Shown: positions 14,968-21,776 of the stretch, one piece after another
Numbering within the stretch: position 1 is the stretch's first letter
Layout of the letters: each line of letters starts with the position of its first letter
Source of the DNA: Methanocorpusculum sp. MCE
Lineage (GTDB): Archaea; Halobacteriota; Methanomicrobia; Methanomicrobiales; Methanocorpusculaceae
Assembly (NCBI GenBank): GCA_003315675.1
Contig: NIZU01000003.1
Location: 1 to 21,776 of the forward strand
DNA length: 21,776 bases
Reading direction: 5' to 3'
Program-made: the position numbers and the translations under genes
The notes under the pieces: generated by a model
What the model saw: the letters and a program-made list of their open reading frames with translations, nothing else
What the model was told of the DNA's origin: nothing
Database searches by the model: none

Positions 14968-15794
14968 TTCCGTGATCACGTATGGTAAAAGCATACTTCA
15001 GCACGGCCCCTTCAATAACCGGATATATGTCATATCACTCGCACAAGATGACCTGCCAGGGATCATCAGGTTTGCCGATGAGCTTGCCGAAAACGAGGGA
15101 TATACCAAAATCGTTGGCAAAGTTCCCGCCTCCTCTGCAGGACTTTTTGCCCGTGCAGGCTATATCGCCGAGGCATCCATCCCGGCATTTTTTCAAGGAA
15201 AAGAGGATGCCGTATTTATGGCGAAATACACCGACCCGGAGAGGAGCGAGACTATAGACTCAGCAGAATACGCAAATATCCCGGCTGGGGATAGGAATAA
15301 TACTGTTCACAGAAAAGAAGCCAGTCTCCCGGACGGTTTCACCCTTCGACCCGCACGAACAGATGATGCCGAAAATCTCGCAGACGTATTCCAACGGGTC
15401 TTTCCAACCTACCCATTCCCGATATCCGACCCAGAGTTTCTCAAAAAAACCATGCAGGATAACGTACGCTATTTTTCTCATCATGGATGGAGATAAAATT
15501 GCCGCAGCAGCAGCCTGCGAAATCGATGAACCAAGCCTGACGGCGGAGATGACGGATTTTGCAGCAGACCTCTTATATCGCGGCAGGGGATTTGCAGGGA
15601 TCCTTCTTTCCGAGATGGAAAAGGTTATGCGGGTGGAGGGAATTATTACGGGATATACTATTGCCCGATCGGTTTCGATACCCATGAATGCAGTTTTTGC
15701 GGGGGGCGGATACCGATTCGGCGGAATGCTTCCAAACAATACCAACATAAGCGGGTCGATTGAAAACATGAATGTCTGGTACAAAAAACTTTGA
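14930..15794 (+). pseudogene. ablB: Beta-lysine N-acetyltransferase, frameshifted
   Basis: GNAT-family acetyltransferase for the second step of N-epsilon-acetyl-beta-lysine synthesis. The first frame has NNRIYVISLAQDDLPGIIRF, FARAGYIAEASIPAFFQGKE and DGFTLRPARTDDAENLADVF, and stops at TAA near 15496. The acetyl-CoA-binding half continues in another frame: LIMDGDKIAAAAACEID, LLYRGRGFAGILLSEME (the R/Q-x-x-G-x-G/A-type loop), and MNVWYKKL at the end. Removing one T from the T5 run at 15470-15474 joins them (NVRYFLIMDGD), giving about 287 residues. The start could be 14930 (overlapping ablA by 38 bases) or an ATG at 14951 after AGGAG. The gene is non-functional as read; because ablA is also deleted, the whole pathway looks lost. 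Confidence 0.88.
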
Positions 15795-15948
15795 AGAAAA
15801 AACCAGACTACTCAATATTTTCCAAAGACAATCGGACATATTCAAAAATATTCATATCAATTAAACCAGATTATTTTCATTGTCGGTATAAGACGGAAAA
15901 GGTTTAATCGATTGGAACCAAGTAGAAATCGTTTAAAGAATTGTGCAT

Positions 15949-16026
15949 CAGGTCACTAAGATCTTCTGTTTAACGGTAATGTGACCTGTCTTTTTGCGCA
16001 TAGTGAATCTGTCCCTTTGGACAGAT
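15949..16026 (+). promoter_or_regulatory. Two-hairpin leader of the aminomutase-like gene
   Basis: CAGGTCAC (15949-15956) pairs with GTGACCTG (15981-15988), followed by TCTTTTTG, like an attenuator. A second perfect hairpin, ATCTGTCC-CTTT-GGACAGAT, spans 16007-16026 and ends 24 bases before the ATG. TATA candidates lie at about 15885-15892 and 15897-15907; the latter 11-mer AAAAGGTTTAA also occurs in the ablA leader (13400-13410). Confidence 0.5.
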
Positions 16027-16050
16027 GAAACCTTCAATCGAGGGAAAGAA

Positions 16051-17157
16051 ATGAAACCAAAGTACATTACATCAATTTCTGCGCTTGACAATCTCGTCGG
16101 GCTTGCTCCCAAAGAAAGGGAGATGATGGAGAGAGTCACTGACGTCTTCCCGTTTAGGGCCAACGACTATTATCTATCTCTGATAGACTGGAAAGACCGG
16201 AGAGACCCGATCAAAGCTATCATTGTACCTGATCCCCGTGAACTGGAAGCCGGCGGTTCTGCCGATCCGTCCTGTGAAAAGGATTATACCAAAAAACCCG
16301 GTCTCCAGCACAAATATGATCAAACCGGACTTCTTCTTTTAACCGATGTTTGCGGCGGGATATGCCGCTTCTGTTTTCGAAAACGCCTTTTTATGTCCTG
16401 CGAACGCGAGACCGTGAGAGACGTATCCGAAAATATTGCATATATCAGGGAGCATTCGGAGATCACCAACGTTCTTCTTACCGGCGGGGACCCGCTGACC
16501 CTTGATACCAGGCATCTTGAATCCGTGATTCATGAACTCCGCGAGATCCCGCATGTGAACATCATCCGTATCGGGAGTAAGATGCTGGCGTACAATCCTT
16601 ACCGTATCATCAACGATTCCGAACTTCTTTGTGTCCTCTCCCGGTACAGCACCCCGGAGAAACGGATATATTTGATGGCGCACTTCAACCACCCCAACGA
16701 AATCACCGAGGTTTCGATACAGGCGGCGGAGATGCTGCAGAAATCCGGCGTCATTGTTGTCAACCAGACACCTATCCTGAACGGGATCAATGCCGAACCC
16801 GAAACACTTACAGCACTGTTTCGAAAACTGTCCTTTGCAGGAATCTCACCCTATTACATCTTCCAGTGCCGGCCGGCAACCGGGAACGGACTGTTCCAGG
16901 TCCCGGTCGAGACATCCTATGATATTATCCAGGAATCCTGGAAAAATTGCTCCGGCCTTGCAAAACGGGCGCGGTTCATTATGTCCCACTCGACCGGAAA
17001 GGTCGAAGTTGTTGGTAAGGATGAGCAGAATGTCTTCATGCGGTATCATCAGGCCGCCGAGAACGATGATATTGGGAAGTTCATGACGTTTCCTACAAAT
17101 CCAAAGGCAGAATGGTTCGATGACTATCTGACAGATCAAATCACGGGAAAGAACTGA
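16051..17157 (+). CDS. KamA-family radical SAM aminomutase-like enzyme
   Basis: A 368-residue lysine-2,3-aminomutase homologue, intact. The cluster motif is Cys101-X3-Cys105-X2-Cys108 (CGGICRFCFRKR), preceded by the TPYYLSL-equivalent ANDYYLSLIDWKDRRDP; LLTGGDPL and a PLP lysine in HSTGKVEVVG follow. It differs from true lysine aminomutases: the two substrate Asp positions read INAEP (Asp to Ala) and QCRPATGNG (Asp to Arg), and the C-terminal zinc cysteines are missing. It therefore probably acts on a different amino acid or related substrate; members with QCRP are annotated only as KamA family. The start at 16051 has GAGGGA about 6 bases upstream; an in-frame ATG 57 bases earlier would lie inside the leader hairpin. 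It is next to the decayed ablAB pair but has its own long leader. Confidence 0.85.
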   Translation: MKPKYITSISALDNLVGLAPKEREMMERVTDVFPFRANDYYLSLIDWKDRRDPIKAIIVPDPRELEAGGSADPSCEKDYTKKPGLQHKYDQTGLLLLTDVCGGICRFCFRKRLFMSCERETVRDVSENIAYIREHSEITNVLLTGGDPLTLDTRHLESVIHELREIPHVNIIRIGSKMLAYNPYRIINDSELLCVLSRYSTPEKRIYLMAHFNHPNEITEVSIQAAEMLQKSGVIVVNQTPILNGINAEPETLTALFRKLSFAGISPYYIFQCRPATGNGLFQVPVETSYDIIQESWKNCSGLAKRARFIMSHSTGKVEVVGKDEQNVFMRYHQAAENDDIGKFMTFPTNPKAEWFDDYLTDQITGKN

Positions 17158-17186
17158 CAAAATCCATTTTTTAGGATGGGGGCAAG

Positions 17187-17200
17187 TTCCTTATAAGGAA
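17187..17200. repeat. 14-base perfect palindrome between convergent genes
   Basis: TTCCTTATAAGGAA is perfectly self-complementary and contains TTATAA. It lies 30 bases after the aminomutase-like gene stop, with T runs just before it (17167-17172). It may aid termination or be a protein-binding site; no gene follows that would use it as a promoter. Confidence 0.4.
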
Positions 17201-17282
17201 TCGAACGATATTCAAACAAATCAGGCACAGCATGTCCGCCTTTTGTAAAAGTAAAATGAAAGAGTCTTAAAAAAGGGGAGTG

Positions 17283-17543
17283 TTATCCCTGGCGGAAACC
17301 ACGTCCACCGCCAAATCTCCGCCCATTCCCACAGCCGCACGGCGTCCCGCCGCGGCCTGCACCATAGAACGGCGCCTGCAAAACAGACAGATCCTGGCGT
17401 TCTCCTGACTGTACTGCACCCTCGGGTGCTTGTACCGTTGACGGTACAACTTCAGTGCGCCCAGGTCCAACCCGGCATTTCCCAAAGCCCCGTCCGGTCA
17501 TCGACCCCATTCCCAGGGGTCCTGTACTATCTAATCTTGGCAT
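17283..17543 (-). CDS. Gly-rich DUF5320-type small protein
   Basis: An 86-residue, Gly/Arg-rich protein with the recognisable start MPRLDSTGPLGMGSMTGRGF and a C-terminal cysteine pair in GTPCGCGNGRRFGGGRGF. This 'TGPxGxGxMTGRGxG' opening is typical of DUF5320-type proteins, which tend to occur beside NifX-like and MinD/Mrp ATPase genes. Function is unknown; a metal- or cluster-binding scaffold is a guess from Cys and Gly content. It is the last gene of the minus-strand group, 105 bases after UPF0251, with its own TATA candidate at 17591-17600 and AGGA near the ATG. A second long overlapping frame exists on the same strand but lacks family features. Confidence 0.72.
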   Translation of the reverse strand: MPRLDSTGPLGMGSMTGRGFGKCRVGPGRTEVVPSTVQAPEGAVQSGERQDLSVLQAPFYGAGRGGTPCGCGNGRRFGGGRGFRQG

Positions 17544-17590
17544 GTAATATATTCCTAGATGCTATTCACAGCACCATATGTACTCCTATG

Positions 17591-17600
17591 CGTATAAATA
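17591..17600 (-). promoter_or_regulatory. TATA box of DUF5320-type gene
   Basis: Minus strand reads TATTTATACG about 50 bases upstream of the ATG at 17543, close to the archaeal consensus, giving an expected leader of about 25 bases containing AGGA. Confidence 0.5.
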
Positions 17601-17648
17601 CATAAAGGCATCTCTTGCGGCAATATTTACAGTGGACATTCACACAAC

Positions 17649-18053
17649 CTATTTATCAACAATCTGTTCAGCCGTCGGAGAAGGGCGGGGACAACGTGTC
17701 TCGTCCTGCTTCGGGCAAGATCCATTCATCCTACTCACACACTCCTTCATGAGGATCACTTTTCCATTAATTATTGCGTCAGCAACCTTGCGGCGGGCTG
17801 AGTGGACATCGCGCCACACAGTCTTTCGGGAAACTCCGAGAAGGATCGATGCCTCTTCCTGTCCAAGCTGCTGGATATCAATCAGATCCAGTGCAGCGAT
17901 TTCTTCAGGATAGAGAAAGATCACCTCCTGCTGTTCATCGATGTTACACTGGGGGGCATAACACCTCCCACGAGAGTGGCCATAGGAACCGGGATTCGTC
18001 CGTGGTCGCCCTCTGCGGCGCCAACACTCTCCGTTTTCCTCACCGGCTGCCAA
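17649..18053 (-). CDS. UPF0251 (DUF134) DNA-binding protein
   Basis: A 134-residue helix-turn-helix protein. After a basic RGRPRTNPGSYGHSRGRCY segment comes LYPEEIAALDLIDIQQLGQE, then EEASILLGVSRKTVWRDVHSARRKVADA, the sigma-70-region-4-like HTH of UPF0251, at about 67-95, and NGKVI. The tail MKECVSRMNGSCPKQDETRC carries three Cys, unlike the usual short end, and may sense metal or redox. It begins at a TTG (18053) 14 bases inside the upstream Mrp gene, with AAGGAG about 10 bases before; no in-frame ATG is near the N terminus. Such proteins are regularly linked to NifX/MinD-type clusters and may regulate them. Confidence 0.8.
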   Translation of the reverse strand: MAAGEENGECWRRRGRPRTNPGSYGHSRGRCYAPQCNIDEQQEVIFLYPEEIAALDLIDIQQLGQEEASILLGVSRKTVWRDVHSARRKVADAIINGKVILMKECVSRMNGSCPKQDETRCPRPSPTAEQIVDK

Positions 18054-18921
18054 GATGTATCAACTCCTTCTCCAAATCATCTGCAAGTATACGGATGGCC
18101 TGTGATGCAGGAGATGTCCCCTGGGTTGTAACCGGGACCCCCGCGCGCACGGCATCTATGACCGCCGGATCGAAGGGAATCCAGGATATAAGAGGCAGAC
18201 CTTCCTCACAACAGTATGTCTCGATCTCGTTCATGTGCACTGGGTCCAGATCATATCGATTAACGACAACAAAGATTTTCGGACGGAACTGGCGACATAC
18301 GGTAATGACTCGTTTAAGATCATGCAGACCTGATACACTAGGTTCCGTGATCACAAGCACCGCATTCATGCCGCTGACTGAAGAGATCAGCGGACAACCG
18401 GTTCCGGGCGGACCATCAACCAGAAACTTATCGGCATCCCCGTCCCGCTCAAGTGCTGTTTTTTTCACTGCGTGGACAAGCAGTCCTGAGTTTCCTGCAC
18501 CAGGTACAAGCCTTGCATGCACCAGATGACCACATGCAACCTCCGAGTACAGGATTACTCCGGTTTGTCTCGGCTGCATGCTCACGGCATCGGCCGGACA
18601 TACAACCGTGCAAACCGCACACCCTTCACAACGGGACGTATTGATCTGGTAAACATCATCTTCAATATCAACAGCATTAAACCTGCAGTGCTCCTCGCAC
18701 GCGCCGCATTCTATACACAAATTTGGATCAATGACCGCCGCCTTCATTCCCATGAACGGATCGGTCTGGAGCAAACGGGGACTCTGGACAAGGGCAAGGT
18801 TCGCAGCATCCACATCACAGTCTGCAAGTACGAGAGAACCTTTGAACAGACGGGAGAGAGCAGCGGTAACCATGGTTTTTCCCGTACCGCCCTTTCCGCT
18901 GACCACAGCGAGCCTGATCAT
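18040..18921 (-). CDS. MinD/Mrp-type P-loop ATPase with inserted ferredoxin domain (second)
   Basis: A 293-residue cytosolic ATPase of the COG1149 type. Deviant Walker A is SGKGGTGKT (8-16), followed by DCDVDAANL. Two [4Fe-4S] motifs are inserted: Cys69-X2-Cys72-X2-Cys75-X3-Cys79 and Cys98-X2-Cys101-X2-Cys104-X3-Cys108. The ATPase core resumes with VDGPPGTGCPLISSVSG and VITEPSVSGLHDLKRV. Related Mrp/ApbC/Nbp35 proteins carry iron-sulfur clusters to target proteins; the role of this paired form is not established. Its ATG overlaps the stop of its paralogue by 4 bases (18918-18921), so the two likely act as a heterodimer. Frame intact. Confidence 0.92.
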   Translation of the reverse strand: MIRLAVVSGKGGTGKTMVTAALSRLFKGSLVLADCDVDAANLALVQSPRLLQTDPFMGMKAAVIDPNLCIECGACEEHCRFNAVDIEDDVYQINTSRCEGCAVCTVVCPADAVSMQPRQTGVILYSEVACGHLVHARLVPGAGNSGLLVHAVKKTALERDGDADKFLVDGPPGTGCPLISSVSGMNAVLVITEPSVSGLHDLKRVITVCRQFRPKIFVVVNRYDLDPVHMNEIETYCCEEGLPLISWIPFDPAVIDAVRAGVPVTTQGTSPASQAIRILADDLEKELIHLGSR

Positions 18922-19769
18922 AACTCTCCCCCTGCAAGTACTTTAGACTTGGTAAAGAGAGAACGAAACTCCTTCTGCCACTCTGGGTGTACCCGGCAGA
19001 GAAGATCGCCCCTGCTCTGAATAGAGGCGATTTCACGGCTGAACGGAATCGTGAGCATGACATCAAGATCATGCTCAGCACAGAACCGCATAGTCTCGTC
19101 ATCCTTTCCGTCACTCCGATTGGTGATGACACCTGCCGGAATACCGAGCCGCTCCGTAACATCAACGGCGAGGCGTAAATCATGCAGACCGAAAGGCGTA
19201 GACTCCGTTACGAGAATACAGGCATCGCACCCCTCCAGCGCCTCAACAACCGGACATGATGTTCCCGGAGCTGTATCCAAGATCACAATGGGATCATCCG
19301 ATGTCTCTTTTTTCACCTCATGAATGATAGGGACTGAAAGAGGGCTCCCAGTATCCAGTACCCCGGTAACAAGCTTCAGACCCGGAAGCGGTGTTGAAAC
19401 AGAAAGAGTTCCGATTTTTTTCGGCTCTTCATGGATTGCTTTTTCCGGACAAACCAAGACACACCCTCCGCAGGAGTGACAAAGATCGGCAAAGAAAAGA
19501 AGTTTCTTCGGCAGTACGGAAATGGCCCCATACCGGCAGAACTCTCCGCACGTTCCGCAATAGGTACAGATGGACTCATCAATCACGGGTATCGGCAGCG
19601 TTACGTCACGCGTCGCGGGATCTGAAGGAAAAAATAAATGAAGATTTGGCTCCTCCACATCACAGTCAACAAGACTTACCTGACTTTCCATCGCAAGGGT
19701 GAATGCTAAGTTTGCTGCCACCATACTTTTACCTGTACCACCTTTTCCACTGGCAATTGCTAATTTCAT
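18918..19769 (-). CDS. MinD/Mrp-type P-loop ATPase with inserted ferredoxin domain (first)
   Basis: Paralogue of the following gene; 283 residues from the preferred ATG at 19769 (MKLAIASGKGGTGKSMVAAN). A longer start 10 codons upstream is possible, but CGGAG about 10 bases before 19769 supports the shorter one. Walker A is SGKGGTGKS, then DCDVEEPNLH. Ferredoxin motifs: Cys68-X2-Cys71-X2-Cys74-X3-Cys78 and Cys97-X2-Cys100-X2-Cys103-X3-Cys107. ATPase motifs LDTAPGTSCPVVEALEG and VTESTPFGLHDLRLAV complete the fold. It follows the NifX-like gene by 56 bases and leads the ATPase pair; probable role in iron-sulfur or metal cofactor transfer. Confidence 0.93.
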   Translation of the reverse strand: MKLAIASGKGGTGKSMVAANLAFTLAMESQVSLVDCDVEEPNLHLFFPSDPATRDVTLPIPVIDESICTYCGTCGEFCRYGAISVLPKKLLFFADLCHSCGGCVLVCPEKAIHEEPKKIGTLSVSTPLPGLKLVTGVLDTGSPLSVPIIHEVKKETSDDPIVILDTAPGTSCPVVEALEGCDACILVTESTPFGLHDLRLAVDVTERLGIPAGVITNRSDGKDDETMRFCAEHDLDVMLTIPFSREIASIQSRGDLLCRVHPEWQKEFRSLFTKSKVLAGGEL

Positions 19770-19825
19770 AATCTGATTCTCCGATATTAAGTGAAACACA
19801 TATTGACTCCTCTCATAACAAGGAG

Positions 19826-20161
19826 TTAACTCACCTGATCAAGGGCGTTATTCCTGAACGCATCCAAGGCGGCACGTACCGTTCCACCGCCGTGGTAAAC
19901 ATACTGGGCAATACCTGCGGTGTCAAGAACAGATTTTGCATTTCCGCCCAAAAGACCGCAGATAAGAACGCCTGCCCCATGATCGATTATCAGCTGGGCC
20001 GCCTTTCGACCCACACCGCCGGAACCATCTATATACGGATTTGCGATCGATTCAAATGACCTGGTTTCACTATCCGCGATAATGAAATACGGAGCTCTGC
20101 CAAACCGTTCCTCGACTTTGGCATCAATTGTTGCACCTTGTGCAGTAATACATACTATCAT
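19826..20161 (-). CDS. NifX/NafY-like FeMo-cofactor-binding domain protein
   Basis: A single-domain 111-residue protein of the dinitrogenase iron-molybdenum cofactor family (PF02579). Visible blocks are the N-terminal MIVCITAQGATIDAKVEERF, GRAPYFIIAD, the central GGVGRKAAQLIIDHGAGVLI and the GLLGGNAKSVLDTAGIAQYV part that ends the RNaseH-like fold. In nitrogen fixers such domains hold NifB-co; outside nif clusters, as here, they are thought to bind metal-sulfur clusters for other targets. It is the first gene of the minus-strand group (NifX-like, Mrp, Mrp, UPF0251, DUF5320-type) and divergent from DUF364. No nif structural genes are in the window. Confidence 0.9.
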   Translation of the reverse strand: MIVCITAQGATIDAKVEERFGRAPYFIIADSETRSFESIANPYIDGSGGVGRKAAQLIIDHGAGVLICGLLGGNAKSVLDTAGIAQYVYHGGGTVRAALDAFRNNALDQVS

Positions 20162-20203
20162 ACTCGATATAACCTCAGTATTATTTTACTCATATGCGCA
20201 CAA

Positions 20204-20214
20204 GTAATTTAAAC
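20204..20214. promoter_or_regulatory. AT-rich box in the NifX/DUF364 spacer
   Basis: GTAATTTAAAC (GTTTAAATTAC on the minus strand) lies about 45 bases upstream of the NifX-like start and about 105 upstream of the DUF364 ATG. It is the best TATA candidate for either direction; the pairing to one gene is uncertain. Confidence 0.35.
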
Positions 20215-20318
20215 TATCCCATCATACACATACTATCCTCTGCAGAAGATTCCACAAACTGTCCAATACGATTGGCGAGTTCGGCGAATCGGATCTGTAT
20301 CAGGTGGTGAAAAATCCC

Positions 20319-21056
20319 ATGAGTAAAACCAATATCATTGATGAACTTCTCGCAACTCTCCCGGAAAAACCAGTTCCCGTTCGATCCATAGTAGTTGGTG
20401 CCCACTGGACTGCCGTATGCAGTGATCACTGCGGTCTTGCCACAACAATAATCGGAGATACGTGCCACGATCACAAAACCGTTGTGCGTGATGCCGGGTC
20501 TCTGCACCTGAAAAGTGCGCAGGAACTTGCCGAGTATGCAAAATCGGATTATTCATTGGAAGCAAGTATTGGTATAGCCGCCATCAACTCGCTTCTGAAC
20601 ATGGACGAACAAAACGCTGTTGAGATGAATGCATCTCAAGTATTAATGGAAAAGGGTGCCGAAAAAAATGTCGCGCTTGTTGGACATTTCCCCTTCATTC
20701 CCAAACTCCGGAAAAGTGTGAAAAACATCTGGGTCATTGAACTTCATCCAACCGAAGATGACTACCCGGCGCAGTCTGCCGTTGAGTTGATCCCGCAGGC
20801 TGATATCGTAGCACTTACCGCGAGTTCCCTGATAAATCATACGATGGATGATCTGCTGGACCTTTGCGACCCAAACGCACTCGTTATGATCCTTGGACCA
20901 AGCACCCCTCTTTCACCGGTATTGTTCGACCACGGAGCAAACATCATCGCAGGGTCGCGTGTTCGTGATGAAGCCGCCGTTCTGCATGCTGTGGGACAGG
21001 GCGCAACGTTCCAGCAGGTAACCGGCGTTAAGCTCCTGACCTTCACGAATCCGTAA
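20319..21056 (+). CDS. DUF364/DUF4213 putative metal-chelation protein
   Basis: A 245-residue protein of the DUF364 family with the N-terminal DUF4213 part (NIIDELLATLPEKPVPVRSI, then HWTAVCSDHCGLATTI, the Cys/His-containing signature). The C-terminal Rossmann-like half has VALVGHFPFIPKLRK, ALTASSLINHTMDDLLDLC and LGPSTPLSPVLFDHG, typical of this group, which structural work links to heavy-metal chelation. The ATG at 20319 fits with AGGTGG at about 20302; an upstream GTG at 20304 is possible. Open, protein-like sequence extends further upstream without a start. It lies back to back with the NifX/Mrp cluster, consistent with a role in metal handling, and 29 bases before TrmO. Confidence 0.85.
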   Translation: MSKTNIIDELLATLPEKPVPVRSIVVGAHWTAVCSDHCGLATTIIGDTCHDHKTVVRDAGSLHLKSAQELAEYAKSDYSLEASIGIAAINSLLNMDEQNAVEMNASQVLMEKGAEKNVALVGHFPFIPKLRKSVKNIWVIELHPTEDDYPAQSAVELIPQADIVALTASSLINHTMDDLLDLCDPNALVMILGPSTPLSPVLFDHGANIIAGSRVRDEAAVLHAVGQGATFQQVTGVKLLTFTNP

Positions 21057-21085
21057 ATAGTCCAAACCCGTATGGGAAAATAACG

Positions 21086-21646
21086 ATGACACAGAAACCA
21101 AACCAAACAGTTACCCACGGAGATAATGAGAAAGCGGGTATGAAATCACCTGCAGAGACAACGGAGTCATTCACATATACGCCGATCGGCATCGTTCGCT
21201 CACCCCATATAGAAACCGCCGGCATGCCGATCCAGCCGACAGGAGCGGAGGGCGTGCGCGGCACCATTGTTGTACGCCCGGAGTTATCTCTAGGTCTCAA
21301 AGACCTTCAGGAGTTCTCTCACATTATCCTCATTTATGCATTTCACCGTTCATGCGGATATTCACTGCAGGTCACCCCGTTTTTGGACACGGTCCAGCAC
21401 GGAGTCTTTGCCACCAGAGCACCAAAACGGCCGAACGCGATCGGTCTTTCGATCGTCAAACTGATCGATATCCACGAGAACATCGTAACGATAGAAAATG
21501 TGGATATTCTTGACGGAACGCCGCTTCTGGATATCAAACCCTATGTACCGGCGTTCGATGCATTTTGCTCGGCAAAAGCAGGATGGCTCGACCAAAGTTC
21601 CAGAAATGTAGGGTCGGCAAGATCAGACAAACGGTTCAGCGAGTAA
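21086..21646 (+). CDS. trmO: TrmO-type tRNA methyltransferase (TsaA/UPF0066)
   Basis: SAM-dependent enzyme that methylates N6-threonylcarbamoyl-adenosine 37 of certain tRNAs. The 186-residue protein contains the family beta-barrel blocks YTPIGIVRSPHIETAGMPIQ, LQEFSHIILIYAFHRS, the signature FATRAPKRPNAIGLSIVKL (usual PNPIGLS with Ala for the second Pro), and LDGTPLLDIKPYVPAFD. The N-terminal ~29 residues before YTPIG are extra and polar; starts at 21086 or 21140 (MKSPAETTESF) are both possible. It follows DUF364 by 29 bases in the same direction, probably co-transcribed. In archaea this family is often found next to metal-related genes, and archaeal activity on t6A is inferred from the bacterial enzyme. 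Confidence 0.88.
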   Translation: MTQKPNQTVTHGDNEKAGMKSPAETTESFTYTPIGIVRSPHIETAGMPIQPTGAEGVRGTIVVRPELSLGLKDLQEFSHIILIYAFHRSCGYSLQVTPFLDTVQHGVFATRAPKRPNAIGLSIVKLIDIHENIVTIENVDILDGTPLLDIKPYVPAFDAFCSAKAGWLDQSSRNVGSARSDKRFSE

Positions 21647-21758
21647 CTGATCCCGAAAGTTAAGGGGAAAAGCGTTGAAAAAATCGTATTATTATGCATG
21701 AGGACAATATCAGATTTATGATTCACATCACCACCAACCGCATATCCGGTGGATTGAA

Positions 21759-21776
21759 ATGACAGAAAACCATATC
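21759..21776 (+). CDS. Possible start of a further gene, cut by window end
   Basis: ATGACAGAAAACCATATC opens a frame at the edge, six codons visible (MTENHI). GGTGGA about 6 bases upstream could be a ribosome-binding site, and an AT-rich GTATTATTATG lies at about 21686-21696. Too short to identify. Confidence 0.3.

Noticed and set aside
17267..17485. 72-codon minus-strand frame overlapping the DUF5320-type gene
   Set aside because: The other frame has the diagnostic TGPLGMGSMTGRG opening and a TATA box; this one lacks both.
1..21776. CRISPR arrays, toxin-antitoxin pairs or prophage genes
   Set aside because: No regularly spaced repeats, and no integrase, toxin-antitoxin or phage structural genes were seen on either strand.

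Overview
The window comes from a methanogenic archaeon, most probably a Methanomicrobiales member. The markers are the cupin-type archaeal glucose-6-phosphate isomerase, a FEN1 nuclease ending in a PCNA-binding (PIP) box, a presenilin-like protease, SepCysS (tRNA-dependent cysteine synthesis), methanogenesis marker protein 8, the ablA/ablB pair for N-epsilon-acetyl-beta-lysine, and promoters of TATA-box type, several placed for leaderless mRNAs. The gene mix resembles Methanocorpusculum, but genus is inference only.

Layout. 1-600: 3' part of an IS5-type transposase cut by the window edge. 0.7-5.5 kb: housekeeping genes, namely glucose-6-phosphate isomerase (-), uroporphyrinogen-III synthase (+), tRNA-Gly(GCC) (-), presenilin homologue (-), a small membrane/coiled-coil gene directly abutting FEN1 (+), and ribose-5-phosphate isomerase (-). 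5.5-8.3 kb: a frameshifted MFS exporter, a MarR regulator with a small membrane protein, and a frameshifted flavodoxin. 8.3-11.6 kb (-): a tightly packed operon of a 59-residue helical protein, SepCysS, a radical SAM/SPASM enzyme and a TauE/SafE permease. 11.6-15.8 kb: four consecutive broken genes: a DUF1624 membrane protein, methanogenesis marker 8, ablA and ablB. 16.05-17.16 kb: an intact lysine-aminomutase-like radical SAM enzyme behind a hairpin-rich leader. 17.3-20.2 kb (-): NifX-like protein, two MinD/Mrp ATPases with inserted ferredoxin domains, a UPF0251 regulator and a Gly-rich DUF5320-type protein, divergent from a DUF364 gene and a TrmO-type tRNA methyltransferase. The window ends at a probable new gene start.

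The most striking property is the density of disrupted genes. Six CDSs between 5.5 and 15.8 kb carry frameshifts or deletions. Three are +/-1 changes in A or T runs; one looks like a 7-base deletion between short repeats; one is an out-of-frame loss of roughly 110 bases. Adjacent core genes (FEN1, RpiA, SepCysS, the Mrp pair) are intact. With a transposase at the edge, this fits early genome erosion such as in a host-associated methanogen, although read errors in homopolymers could explain the single-base cases. Both osmolyte genes, ablA and ablB, are hit independently, which suggests that the N-epsilon-acetyl-beta-lysine pathway is lost.

Candidates for undescribed biology are the 59-aa gene translationally coupled to SepCysS and its radical SAM neighbour, the structured leaders of ablA and the aminomutase-like gene, that enzyme's altered substrate pocket, and the Mrp/NifX/UPF0251/DUF5320/DUF364 metal-cluster neighbourhood.
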